Assembly: GCA_900769905.1 (NCBI GenBank) | Contig: CAAGIL010000214.1 | Coordinates: 1-32,854, forward strand | DNA length: 32,854 nucleotides | Direction of reading: 5' to 3' | From: Rikenellaceae bacterium | GTDB taxonomy: Bacteria > Bacteroidota > Bacteroidia > Bacteroidales > UBA932 | In this document: positions 17,401 through 24,718 of the stretch, one piece after another | How the letters are laid out: each line of letters begins with the position of its first letter | How positions within the stretch are numbered: the stretch's first letter is position 1 | Notes under the pieces: generated by a model | Told to the model about the DNA's origin: nothing | The model's input: only the letters and a program-made list of their open reading frames with translations | Database searches by the model: none | Program-made: the position numbers and the translations under genes

Positions 17401-17440
17401 GCCTCGCACCTATATCCTTGGCGTCAAGTTCAACTTCTAA
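14432..17440 (+). CDS. susC: SusC-like TonB-dependent outer-membrane transporter
   Basis: Outer-membrane beta-barrel that imports oligosaccharides with TonB energy. The 1002 residues divide into a signal peptide (about 1-24, SANVAAQ), a carboxypeptidase-regulatory-like N-terminal domain (about 27-100), a plug domain (about 105-238) and a barrel ending in Phe (VKFNF). SusC signatures are present: VVIGYGTVKKSDMTGSVS (107-124), RIRGGSSLKANNNPL (166-180) and VVDGLP (182-187). The N-terminal domain lacks an anti-sigma-interacting STN domain, consistent with regulation by something other than an ECF sigma pair. It is followed 15 nt later by susD. Codon choice is strongly biased, as in highly expressed genes. 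Substrate is inferred to be maltooligosaccharides from the neighbouring GH13/GH97/GH77 genes. Confidence 0.95.
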   Translation: MKRILTFLAAVAASVAMSANVAAQSGYEVKGVIIDELGPVIGATVMEVGTTTGTSTDLDGNFSLRVSSRDAVVEISCIGYNTVSYKASELPATIVLTEDTDLLTESVVIGYGTVKKSDMTGSVSAVKADQLNKGVVTSPTAMLQGKTAGVVVTSADGAPGSSSTIRIRGGSSLKANNNPLIVVDGLPLSEVGVSGVADALSSINPNDIADFTVLKDASATAIYGSRASNGVIIITTKKGSKGSGVHVSADLTSSVSQNTKYVDVLSGDEMRDIIKWYTGSDTGAAYQALGSANTDWQKEIFQLGKTIEGNVAISGKVGGSKAFYMPYRVSLGYHNAEGTLKTSKFTRETVAVNLTPTLLDEHLTINLNGKAMNMDNRFANQDAIGNAVRYDPTQSVYDENGLNGYYWWNYGKGTPTIDNANTMANLNPVALLNDKEDLSNAKRFIGNAQVDYKVHGVDGLGLHLNLGLDFSKSNGTVDVAPGSEMSFHNTQQSGSGSHNDYSQTKNDQTLEFYADYDKSFGKNHITAMAGYSWQHFYNETYSATYKADGTPETAADYYLSQPYYFKTEYYLVSFFGRVNYGWNDRFLLTATLRADGTSRFANNKWGIFPSFAASYNLGKEDFIKQSDAVSALKLRLSWGQTGQQDLQSGDYPTLATYKTNVNQSMYFFGNQMIVPITPLGYNADLKWETTTTLNAGIDFGFVDDRITGSIDVYKRDTKDLLNYTPVAAGANLSNYLNANIGDLTNRGFEFELNTIPVMTQDWSWTLGFNASYNKTVITKLTADDSRSDYYGIETGGISGGTGNNVQVHQTGHAPNSFFVYQQIYDMEGKPIEGAYVDRNNDGKIDTNDKYCYHKAAPDWTFGLNTSLSYKQWTLAMSAHASVGNYVYNNIASNGELLTDLWTNNFVSNRYADAQAHNFRTYAQYWSDMYVQDASFLKIDNITLSRNFNLNKNLGMSLNVFLTAQNVATITGYKGIDPEIFSGIDNNMYPRPRTYILGVKFNF

Positions 17441-17455
17441 AATAGGCTCTGAGAT

Positions 17456-19039
17456 ATGAAAAAGATAAAATTCCTTGCCATTTCACTGGCTACAATGATT
17501 TTCGGAGGATTCGCAACATCCTGCGTAGGGGACCTCAAAGTTACCCCTATCGATCCGAACATCGACCTTCCGGAGTCCGTGCTTGACTCTCAGGATGCGT
17601 TCACCCAGCTCCTCGCAAAGTGCTACCAGGGGCTCGCGGTTTCTTCTTCAAGCGGCCCTTCAGGCGGCCCTGACATCGACGGTGTAGACGGCGGTTACGG
17701 CCAGTATATGCGTGCCGTGTTCAATATGCAGGAACTCACCACCGACGTGGTAATGTGCTGCTGGAACGACGGTTCCCTCTATGATGTGCACAACCTGTGC
17801 TGGAACACCTCCAACGAGTTCGTGCTTTCAATGTACTACCGTATATTCTACCAGATAAGCCTCTGCAACGAGTTCATCCGCCGCTCCAACGCGACCACCA
17901 TCGAGGGCTACAACCTCAAGGACAACTACATCGCCGAGGCCCGCGCACTCAGACTTCTGAGCTACTACCACGCAATCGACATGTTCGGCAACGTGCCTTT
18001 CTCTACCGAGGATGACACTGTCGGCTCCAGCGGTCCTAAGCAGATCAGCCGCGGCGACCTCTTCGAGTGGATGGTAAACGAGGCTCAGGACCTTATCAAC
18101 GGCAACGCTCTCGCCGCCGCAGGCAATAACGAGTACGGACGCTGTGACAAGGGTATGGTGCAGATGATTCTCGCCAAGCTCTATCTCAACGCCGAGGTTT
18201 GGGCAGACAAGGCAATGTACGCCGAGTGCGCCCAGGTTTGCGAGCAGATCATCAGCGAGTATCCTGCCCTTCACAACAACTGGCAGGACCTCTTCTGCGC
18301 CGACAACCACCTCTTCACCGCCAGCACCACCTACGGCGGAGATGAAATCATCTTCGCAGTGCCTCAGGACGGTATTCTCATCCAGTCATACGGTGCCACC
18401 AACTTCCTCATCTTCGCCAGCACCGGCGGAAAGATGGATGCTGCCGCCATCGGCATTTCTTCTGGTTGGGGCGGTCTTTCACTGACCGGAGCCTTCACCA
18501 GCAAGTTCGAGGACGGCGACAAGCGCGCCACCTTCTACAAGAGTGAGGATTACGCTCAGTACATCGACGAAATCCGCCGCGAGTCAGACAGCTGGTCCAA
18601 CGGCTGGAAGTCAATGAAGTTCCTCAACGTCAACCACGACGGCTCTGCCGCCCAGACTGACGGTTTCGTGGACACCGACTTCCCTGTATTCCGCACCGCT
18701 GACGCATACCTTATGTATGCAGAGTGCGCCGCCCGCGGAGCTGCAGACCAGACCAAGGGACAGAACTACCTCAATGCCGTTCGTGCACGCGCAGGTGTAG
18801 GCAACCTTGCCCTCACTCTCGACAACATCATCGACGAGCGCGGCCGCGAACTCTACTACGAGGGATTCCGTCGTCAGGACCTCATCAGATTCGACCTCTT
18901 CACCACCGACAAGTACCTCTGGGAGTTCAAGGGTGGCGTGCAGGAAGGTCAGGCAGTGGATTCCCACTTCAACCTCTTCCCTATCATCGCCAGCGACAAG
19001 AACGCCAATGGAAATCTTGAGCAGAACCCTGGATATTAA
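17456..19039 (+). CDS. susD: SusD/RagB-family surface glycan-binding lipoprotein
   Basis: Lipoprotein lid of the SusC channel, 527 residues. The lipobox FATSC puts the lipidated Cys at residue 23. TPR-like helices carry the family features: EARALRLLSYYHAIDMFGNVPF near residue 160-180, QILAKLYLNAEVW-like helix around 230, and the C-terminal YLMYAECAARG, LNAVRARAGV and IIDERGRELYYEGFRRQDLIRF. The C-terminal RagB/SusD block is intact. It is the partner of the upstream susC and lies 6 nt before the SusE/F-like gene. Glycan contacts cannot be assigned without a structure, but an alpha-glucan ligand is inferred from context. Confidence 0.94.
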   Translation: MKKIKFLAISLATMIFGGFATSCVGDLKVTPIDPNIDLPESVLDSQDAFTQLLAKCYQGLAVSSSSGPSGGPDIDGVDGGYGQYMRAVFNMQELTTDVVMCCWNDGSLYDVHNLCWNTSNEFVLSMYYRIFYQISLCNEFIRRSNATTIEGYNLKDNYIAEARALRLLSYYHAIDMFGNVPFSTEDDTVGSSGPKQISRGDLFEWMVNEAQDLINGNALAAAGNNEYGRCDKGMVQMILAKLYLNAEVWADKAMYAECAQVCEQIISEYPALHNNWQDLFCADNHLFTASTTYGGDEIIFAVPQDGILIQSYGATNFLIFASTGGKMDAAAIGISSGWGGLSLTGAFTSKFEDGDKRATFYKSEDYAQYIDEIRRESDSWSNGWKSMKFLNVNHDGSAAQTDGFVDTDFPVFRTADAYLMYAECAARGAADQTKGQNYLNAVRARAGVGNLALTLDNIIDERGRELYYEGFRRQDLIRFDLFTTDKYLWEFKGGVQEGQAVDSHFNLFPIIASDKNANGNLEQNPGY

Positions 19040-19045
19040 TAGAAT

Positions 19046-21424
19046 ATGAAAAAGTTATTATATAGCAGCATAGTTGCTCTCGCAGGTTTGCTCGCAGCAT
19101 CCTGCATTCAGAATGAGCCGCTCGTACAGTACAACCCGGCTGAGGCCGTGGCCCCGACTCTTGCCGAGGTCAGCGGTGTCACCCTCACTGCCGAAAGCGA
19201 GCCATTCAAGATTGAGTACGGCAAGGTGGATTACGGCTTCAGCTGCGCCACCTCCTACCAGATGTTCGTGGACGTAGCCAGCGACTTCTCCGCTCCGGAG
19301 AAGCTTTCCGCGAAGTACGCCGACGGCTCCATCAACATTGAGGTCAAGACCCTCAACTCAATGCTCCTCAACCTCGGAGCTGCTCCGGAAGAGGAGTTCA
19401 CCCTCTACTTCAGGCTCTCTGCCTATATGGCGAATGACAAGGCCGCTGCCCTCGCTTCCACCGAGCTGCAGTCCAACATCATTTCTGCCACCTTCGTGCC
19501 TTACAATATGCTCGTATCCGACAAGGATACCTATGCTTACGTTTACGTAATCGGTACCTACTGCGACTGGAAGCACGATAGCCCTAAGCTCGAATACCTC
19601 TACGACTACAACAAGGACGGCAACACCTTCACCGGCGTGATTGACTTCGGTGACAAGGCTGCAGAAGGATTCAAGCTCACCGGCGATGCAGGCTGGGATA
19701 CCAGCACCGGCAACTGGGGTTCAGAGGCTCAGGCCGAGGAAGCAGAAGCCGCCAGTGTACAGCTCATCAATGACGGCAATTCCAAGGACATCAAGTGCTA
19801 CAGCAAGAGGTACTACAACTTCTCATTCGACAAGACCAAGCTCACCCTCTCCGTAGTCAACAGCTTCGACCAGATGGGAATCGTGGGCAGCTTCAACGGA
19901 TGGGGCGATGGCGGCACCGACGTGGTTATGAGCTACAACCCTACCTACTCTCGCTTCTATGCCGACGTTGAACTTGCAGAAGATGCAGAACTGAAGTTCC
20001 GTCTTGACGGAGCCTGGACCACCAACTGGGGCGATAATGGCAACAATATTTCAGTAGCCGCAGGCAACTACCGCGTTTACTTCAGCCTCAACAAGATGGA
20101 GTACAGCTTCGATGCCAAGATGTACGGACAGGAAGAGCCTGGTCTCCCTGGTGAAGAGCCTGCACCGGTAAAGCCTACCGTTTGGAACCTCGCAGGAAGC
20201 TTCAACGGCTGGAGCCCAACCGATGAGACCACTGACCTCTCAAATCTCTCCGGAGATGTATGGGTAATCCGCAACCTGTCACTGAATGCCGGTGACGAGT
20301 TCAAGATTGTCGCAAACCACGACACATCCTGGTCCGAGAATTACGGTGGTCATTCTGCAAACTCCACTTCTACAATCAGCGCCGACAACCCTTACGAGGT
20401 CTTCAAACCTGAACTCGGCAACAAGTTCGAGCTCGGAGGAAGCAACGTGAACATTCAGATTCCTGAGACCGGCGTATTTGATATTACCTTCGATTATGCA
20501 GCTCTCACTATGGTTATCGAGGAGCACGTTGCCGCATACTCCCTGATCGGTATGATCAACGGAGACAGCTGGACGAACGACATCCTTATGACCGCTGACG
20601 GAAATGTATGGACCAGCCCTGCCGTTTCCATCGAAGGCGGATTCAAAATCCGTTATGACTACTCCTGGGCAGATGAAAACTGCTATGGTGCACCTTCAGC
20701 TGATTTCGTTCCTGAAATTGGAGTGGCATTCACCGCTGTTCAGCCTGGCGCTGATATCAAGGTGGCAGAACCGGGCAACTACAAGGTCAGCTTCAATAGC
20801 GAGACCAAGGAAATCACCCTCACCGCTGTGGAATTCCCTGAGACACTCTATATGATTGGCGAGGAGTTCGGAAACTGGAATTGGAGCAGTCCTGAAATTG
20901 TTGACATGGTGCCTGTATATGACAACAACGCACCTGCTCAGTTCTGGACCGTAAGGTACATCTCCGCAGGCAAGGGCTTCAAGTTCTGCTCTGTGAAGGA
21001 CTGGAAGGGAGATTTCAATACCCTGGACACCAATGAGGGCTTCACCGCTGAATCAGGCAACTGCTTTGTTGACACCGATGGCTTCTATATGATTCATATC
21101 GACCTCAAGAACAGCATTCTCCACGTGGAGCCTGCACGTATTTACGGTATTGGCAGCTGCTTCGGAGGTTGGGATGAAGGTATGGAGAACGCCCTGTTTG
21201 CCGCTGACGGAAAGACCTTGAAGGCAACTCTTGCAGCAGACGGAGAAATCCGTATGTATGCCGCTTCTTCAAGGGCAACTTCCGATTGGTGGACACGCGA
21301 ATTCATCTTCTTTGACGGCAAGATTGCATACCGCGGAAAAGGCGGAGATCAGGAAAGAGTCAACGGCGGAGCCGGACAGACCATTGTTCTTGATTTCAAT
21401 GCGGGAACCGCAACCCTTCAATAG
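19046..21424 (+). CDS. Extended SusE/SusF-like surface glycan-binding lipoprotein
   Basis: Outer-membrane starch-binding lipoprotein of 792 residues, much longer than the classic SusE (about 390) or SusF (about 485). The lipobox LAASC lipidates Cys20. A SusE N-terminal domain (about 30-160) is followed by about six beta-sandwich modules, at roughly 164-275, 276-356, 378-492, 497-594, 599-697 and 698-792. Modules begin with related strands such as VYVIGTYCDW, MGIVGSFNGW, NLAGSFNGW, YSLIGMINGDSW, LYMIGEEFGNW and YGIGSCFGGW, several carrying Trp residues of the kind that stack on glucose. A Pro/Glu-rich linker (361-377) splits the second and third modules. It appears to combine the roles of SusE and SusF. 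Number and binding ability of modules are inference. Confidence 0.85.
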   Translation: MKKLLYSSIVALAGLLAASCIQNEPLVQYNPAEAVAPTLAEVSGVTLTAESEPFKIEYGKVDYGFSCATSYQMFVDVASDFSAPEKLSAKYADGSINIEVKTLNSMLLNLGAAPEEEFTLYFRLSAYMANDKAAALASTELQSNIISATFVPYNMLVSDKDTYAYVYVIGTYCDWKHDSPKLEYLYDYNKDGNTFTGVIDFGDKAAEGFKLTGDAGWDTSTGNWGSEAQAEEAEAASVQLINDGNSKDIKCYSKRYYNFSFDKTKLTLSVVNSFDQMGIVGSFNGWGDGGTDVVMSYNPTYSRFYADVELAEDAELKFRLDGAWTTNWGDNGNNISVAAGNYRVYFSLNKMEYSFDAKMYGQEEPGLPGEEPAPVKPTVWNLAGSFNGWSPTDETTDLSNLSGDVWVIRNLSLNAGDEFKIVANHDTSWSENYGGHSANSTSTISADNPYEVFKPELGNKFELGGSNVNIQIPETGVFDITFDYAALTMVIEEHVAAYSLIGMINGDSWTNDILMTADGNVWTSPAVSIEGGFKIRYDYSWADENCYGAPSADFVPEIGVAFTAVQPGADIKVAEPGNYKVSFNSETKEITLTAVEFPETLYMIGEEFGNWNWSSPEIVDMVPVYDNNAPAQFWTVRYISAGKGFKFCSVKDWKGDFNTLDTNEGFTAESGNCFVDTDGFYMIHIDLKNSILHVEPARIYGIGSCFGGWDEGMENALFAADGKTLKATLAADGEIRMYAASSRATSDWWTREFIFFDGKIAYRGKGGDQERVNGGAGQTIVLDFNAGTATLQ

Positions 21425-21437
21425 TTAATTGTGATTG

Positions 21438-21480
21438 CACGCCGGACTTCCGGGATACTGAAAGTCCGGCGTGTTTTTTA
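21438..21480 (+). terminator. Strong intrinsic terminator or attenuator inside the PUL
   Basis: A perfect 12-bp stem (21438-21449 paired with 21462-21473), GC-rich, with a 12-nt loop, is followed by six T residues. It lies 14 nt after the SusE/F stop and directly before the amylase gene, with no room for a new promoter downstream. It probably lets only part of the transcription pass into the enzyme genes, giving more of the binding/transport proteins than of the enzymes. Confidence 0.85.
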
Positions 21481-21491
21481 TATTTTTACCG

Positions 21492-23483
21492 ATGAAACTC
21501 CTCAAGAAATTATTGCTGCTCGCAAGCATCGCGCTTCTGGCAGCCTGCAAACCTGACAATCCGACCCCGGGCCCGGACGGTCCCGGCATAGACCCGGTGG
21601 AAGCCGTACGCAACGGCAAGTCCGGAATCACATACCAGCTTCTTGTGTATTCCTTCGCTGACAGCAACGGCGACGGAATCGGTGATTTCAAAGGTATTGA
21701 ATCCAAGCTCGAATATCTGTATGAGATGGGTGTGAACGCCCTCTGGCTCTCCCCTATCCACCCTGCTTCCTCCTACCACGGCTACGATGTGCTCGACTAC
21801 AGCGCAGTGAACCCTGAATACGGTACGGAAGCCGATTTCAAGTCCCTTGTCGACGCGGCACACGCAAAGGGCATCAAGATTTATCTTGACTATGTGCTCA
21901 ACCATACTTCCAAGGATCATCCTTGGTTCCTTGACGCGAAAACAGGCACGGACAGCGAGTTCCGTGATTACTATATTTTCTCCGACGACCCTAAATCCGA
22001 CATCAAGGCCGGCAATATCGCAATGATTGCCACCGAGGGTGCCGGAGGCTACGATTCTGGCCAGTGGTTCCCGGCCGTGAGCGGCAACGCCGACGGCGAG
22101 ACCATCAAGTTCACCCTCACCCTGGACGCTTCCGGCAAGCCATCCACCCTGATGGCGGAGAAGGTGGACGAACTGTCCAACTCCGGCACGCAGAACAGCG
22201 GCATCTGGCTCTACTACGGCGAAGGCGAGATGGAACAGTTCTACCGCAACGGCAGCAACTGCACCCTCAGCCTCAAGCTCAGCAGCAGCTGGGGCGTGCT
22301 CGTGAGGACCAGCACGACCCAGTGGGACTCATACAAATACGGCGCTCCTACAGGCAGCAACCAGCTGGAGTGGGGCGTGCCTCTGAAACTCTCCAACGCC
22401 GACGCGCAGGACATACTCCTCCCGGGAATGAGCTACACCATGTACCACTCCCACTTCTGGACCAACTGGTTCGCCGACCTCAACTACGGACCGGCTTCGA
22501 GCTGCGAGAACTCCCCGGCCTTCAAGGCAGTGTGCGAGTCGGCCGACAAATGGATAGGGATGGGTGTGGACGGCTTCCGCCTCGATGCCGTGAAGCACAT
22601 ATACCACAACGCGAACAGCGACGAGAACCCGACCTTCCTGAAGAAGTTCTACGACCACTGCAACTCCAGCTTCAAGAGCCACGGCGGCAAGGGCGAGTTC
22701 TATATGGTGGGCGAGCAGTACAGCTCCTACAACGAGGTGGCACCGTACTACAAGGGCCTCCCCGCCCTCTTTGAATTCAGTTTCTGGTGGACGCTCAAGG
22801 ACGCGATCAACAACGGCGTGGGCGAGAATTTCGTGGCCACGATCCAGAGCTACACCAAGGAATACGCCAAGTACCGCAGCGATTACATCGAGGCGACCAA
22901 GCTCTCCAACCACGACGAGGACAGGACGGGCAACGACCTGGGCAGGAACAGCGGCAAGATGAAACTTGCAGGCGCAGTGCTCCTCACTGCGGGCGGCCAG
23001 CCGTTCGTATATCAGGGCGAGGAACTGGGTTACTGGGGAGCAAAGAGCAACGGCGACGAGTATGTGCGCACCCCTATAATGTGGAAGGCCGACGGCAGCA
23101 GCCTTGCCTCCGGCAAGCTCAGCGGCAAGATTGACAAGTCGATGCTCAACGCGGGAATGAGCGTGGAGAGCCAGCTCGAGGACGAGAACTCAGTGCTTTC
23201 CCTCTACCGCCGCTTCGGCGTGCTGCGCGACAGCTATCCGGCCCTGCAGAGCGGCAGCTTCGACTTCTGCGCCCTGGCGTCCACATCCCCTTCCATCGCT
23301 GCCTGGTACCGCACCGAAGGCAACCAGAGGGTGCTCGTGCTCCACAACTTCGGCACCGGCAACGCCTCCTGCAGCGTCATCAACGACAAGCTTGACAAGC
23401 TGATAGGCTCCAACGGCAGCGTGACCGTAAAGGACAAGAAGGTCACCCTCGGAGCCCTGTCTTCAGCAATATTCCTCTTATGA
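21492..23483 (+). CDS. susG: SusG-like GH13 alpha-amylase lipoprotein with CBM58-type insert
   Basis: Cell-surface endo-alpha-amylase that starts starch breakdown. The 663 residues carry lipobox LLAAC (Cys19) and an acidic Pro-rich tether, then the GH13 barrel. Catalytic residues are Asp365 (GFRLD, nucleophile), Glu408 (VGE, acid/base) and Asp475 (NHD). Their spacing of 43 and 67 residues equals that of B. thetaiotaomicron SusG (Asp388, Glu431, Asp498). Roughly residues 168-325, between barrel strand 3 and the helix leading to the nucleophile, form a beta-rich insertion placed as SusG's starch-binding CBM58. ATG 21492 starts the signal; an upstream GTG at 21471 lies in the terminator stem and is rejected. 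The next gene overlaps its stop by 4 nt. Confidence 0.93.
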   Translation: MKLLKKLLLLASIALLAACKPDNPTPGPDGPGIDPVEAVRNGKSGITYQLLVYSFADSNGDGIGDFKGIESKLEYLYEMGVNALWLSPIHPASSYHGYDVLDYSAVNPEYGTEADFKSLVDAAHAKGIKIYLDYVLNHTSKDHPWFLDAKTGTDSEFRDYYIFSDDPKSDIKAGNIAMIATEGAGGYDSGQWFPAVSGNADGETIKFTLTLDASGKPSTLMAEKVDELSNSGTQNSGIWLYYGEGEMEQFYRNGSNCTLSLKLSSSWGVLVRTSTTQWDSYKYGAPTGSNQLEWGVPLKLSNADAQDILLPGMSYTMYHSHFWTNWFADLNYGPASSCENSPAFKAVCESADKWIGMGVDGFRLDAVKHIYHNANSDENPTFLKKFYDHCNSSFKSHGGKGEFYMVGEQYSSYNEVAPYYKGLPALFEFSFWWTLKDAINNGVGENFVATIQSYTKEYAKYRSDYIEATKLSNHDEDRTGNDLGRNSGKMKLAGAVLLTAGGQPFVYQGEELGYWGAKSNGDEYVRTPIMWKADGSSLASGKLSGKIDKSMLNAGMSVESQLEDENSVLSLYRRFGVLRDSYPALQSGSFDFCALASTSPSIAAWYRTEGNQRVLVLHNFGTGNASCSVINDKLDKLIGSNGSVTVKDKKVTLGALSSAIFLL

Positions 23484-24718
23484 GAAAGTTAATCCTTACA
23501 GCAGCCGCACTCCTGGCCTTATGCGCCTGCGGTGACAAAGGGGGCGAGACTCCGGGACCGGATGACAAGCCGGTTGAAGCCAAGACCCCGGGCAAGGACC
23601 TGTTCTACAAGGGCGGAACTATGAGTTTCGCTTCACATTTGCAGGGCTTCGGCCTGACTTACCGCGAAGCGGGGGCCGGGCACGACCCTTACAAGTCAAT
23701 GGCGGAGCACGGAGCCAACTGCGTGCGCCTGCAACTCGACCTGGTGGAGTTCGCCAGATACGAAGGCGTGGCCATTGAATGGCAGAAATACACTCAAGTT
23801 GCAGCCGATGCTGCCAGGGCAAAGGAGCAGGGAATGGAAATCGTGCTGACCCTGAAGCCGGATTACGACATTTATACGGACAGCGGCACCGATCACAACA
23901 TTCTCCCGGCAATCTGGGCCGGGAAGAGCGAGGCCCAGATCGGGGAAGCCCTGTACGATTGGGTGTACTCCAGCCTCACCAAGCTCGCCGACGCAGGCAT
24001 CTACCCTGCCATAGTGGCCGTGGGCAATGAGGTGAACGTGGGCTTCCTGCGCCCGAGCGCAAGCGCTGCCGCAGACAACGCCCGCACCGGCAGGCTCCTC
24101 AGCTACGGCTTCAAGGCCGTGAGGGATTATGCAAAGAAAAACAACCCCGCCTGCCTGAGCGCCCTGCACATCGCCAATCCGGCCCGCGCCTATGATGCCG
24201 TCAGCGCAATCATCAATGCGGGTGGCAGCGACTTCGACATCGTGGCACTTTCATACTATCCGGGCAAAGACATAGGCCACAGCCTCCCGGGAGGCAGCTT
24301 CGCGAACATCTCGAAGTTTTTCCCGGAAAAGAACATTATGGTGCTTGAGACCGCCTACTCCTTCACCACCGGCACCAGGGACGGCAAATGGATGGGAGAC
24401 TGGTGCTCCAACGCCTACAACTACCCTGACTGGGACGAGAACGCCAATGAAGTGAACTACACCCCTGCCAAAGGACGCGCCTGGCTCGCAGCCCTGGCTC
24501 AGGACATTAAGGCAGCCGGCGGAGTAGGACTCATCACCTGGGGCACGGAATCCCTTCCTGACCTCCAGGAGGGCAAGGAGCCGGGCCACGGCACAGGACT
24601 TTATACCTACCCGGCAGCCTGGGCCTACGGCAGCACCTGGGAGAACAACTCCTACTGGGACTTCACCGACGGGAACAACCTGCACGAAGGCATTGACTGG
24701 ATGAAGGACGTGAAATGA
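23480..24718 (+). CDS. Divergent GH53-family glycosidase lipoprotein
   Basis: Predicted surface lipoprotein, 412 residues, with Cys17 as the likely lipidated residue and an acidic Pro-rich tether (GGETPGPDDKP). The rest is a (beta/alpha)8 domain resembling GH53 endo-beta-1,4-galactanase. The acid/base Glu184 lies in VAVGNEVNVGFL, the nucleophile Glu290 in VLETAYSFT, and IVALSYYPG (254-262) is typical of the family. However, two conserved GH53 regions are altered: the RLRVW strand reads RLQLDL (83-88), and the HYSDxWADP loop reads KPDYDIYTDSG (126-136). The neighbours are all alpha-glucan genes, so the substrate may not be galactan. The stop overlaps the next start by 4 nt. Confidence 0.78.
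   Translation: MRKLILTAAALLALCACGDKGGETPGPDDKPVEAKTPGKDLFYKGGTMSFASHLQGFGLTYREAGAGHDPYKSMAEHGANCVRLQLDLVEFARYEGVAIEWQKYTQVAADAARAKEQGMEIVLTLKPDYDIYTDSGTDHNILPAIWAGKSEAQIGEALYDWVYSSLTKLADAGIYPAIVAVGNEVNVGFLRPSASAAADNARTGRLLSYGFKAVRDYAKKNNPACLSALHIANPARAYDAVSAIINAGGSDFDIVALSYYPGKDIGHSLPGGSFANISKFFPEKNIMVLETAYSFTTGTRDGKWMGDWCSNAYNYPDWDENANEVNYTPAKGRAWLAALAQDIKAAGGVGLITWGTESLPDLQEGKEPGHGTGLYTYPAAWAYGSTWENNSYWDFTDGNNLHEGIDWMKDVK

Noticed and set aside
21471..21491. GTG start giving the amylase seven more residues
   Set aside because: It falls in the terminator stem and T run; the ATG at 21492 gives a standard lipoprotein signal.
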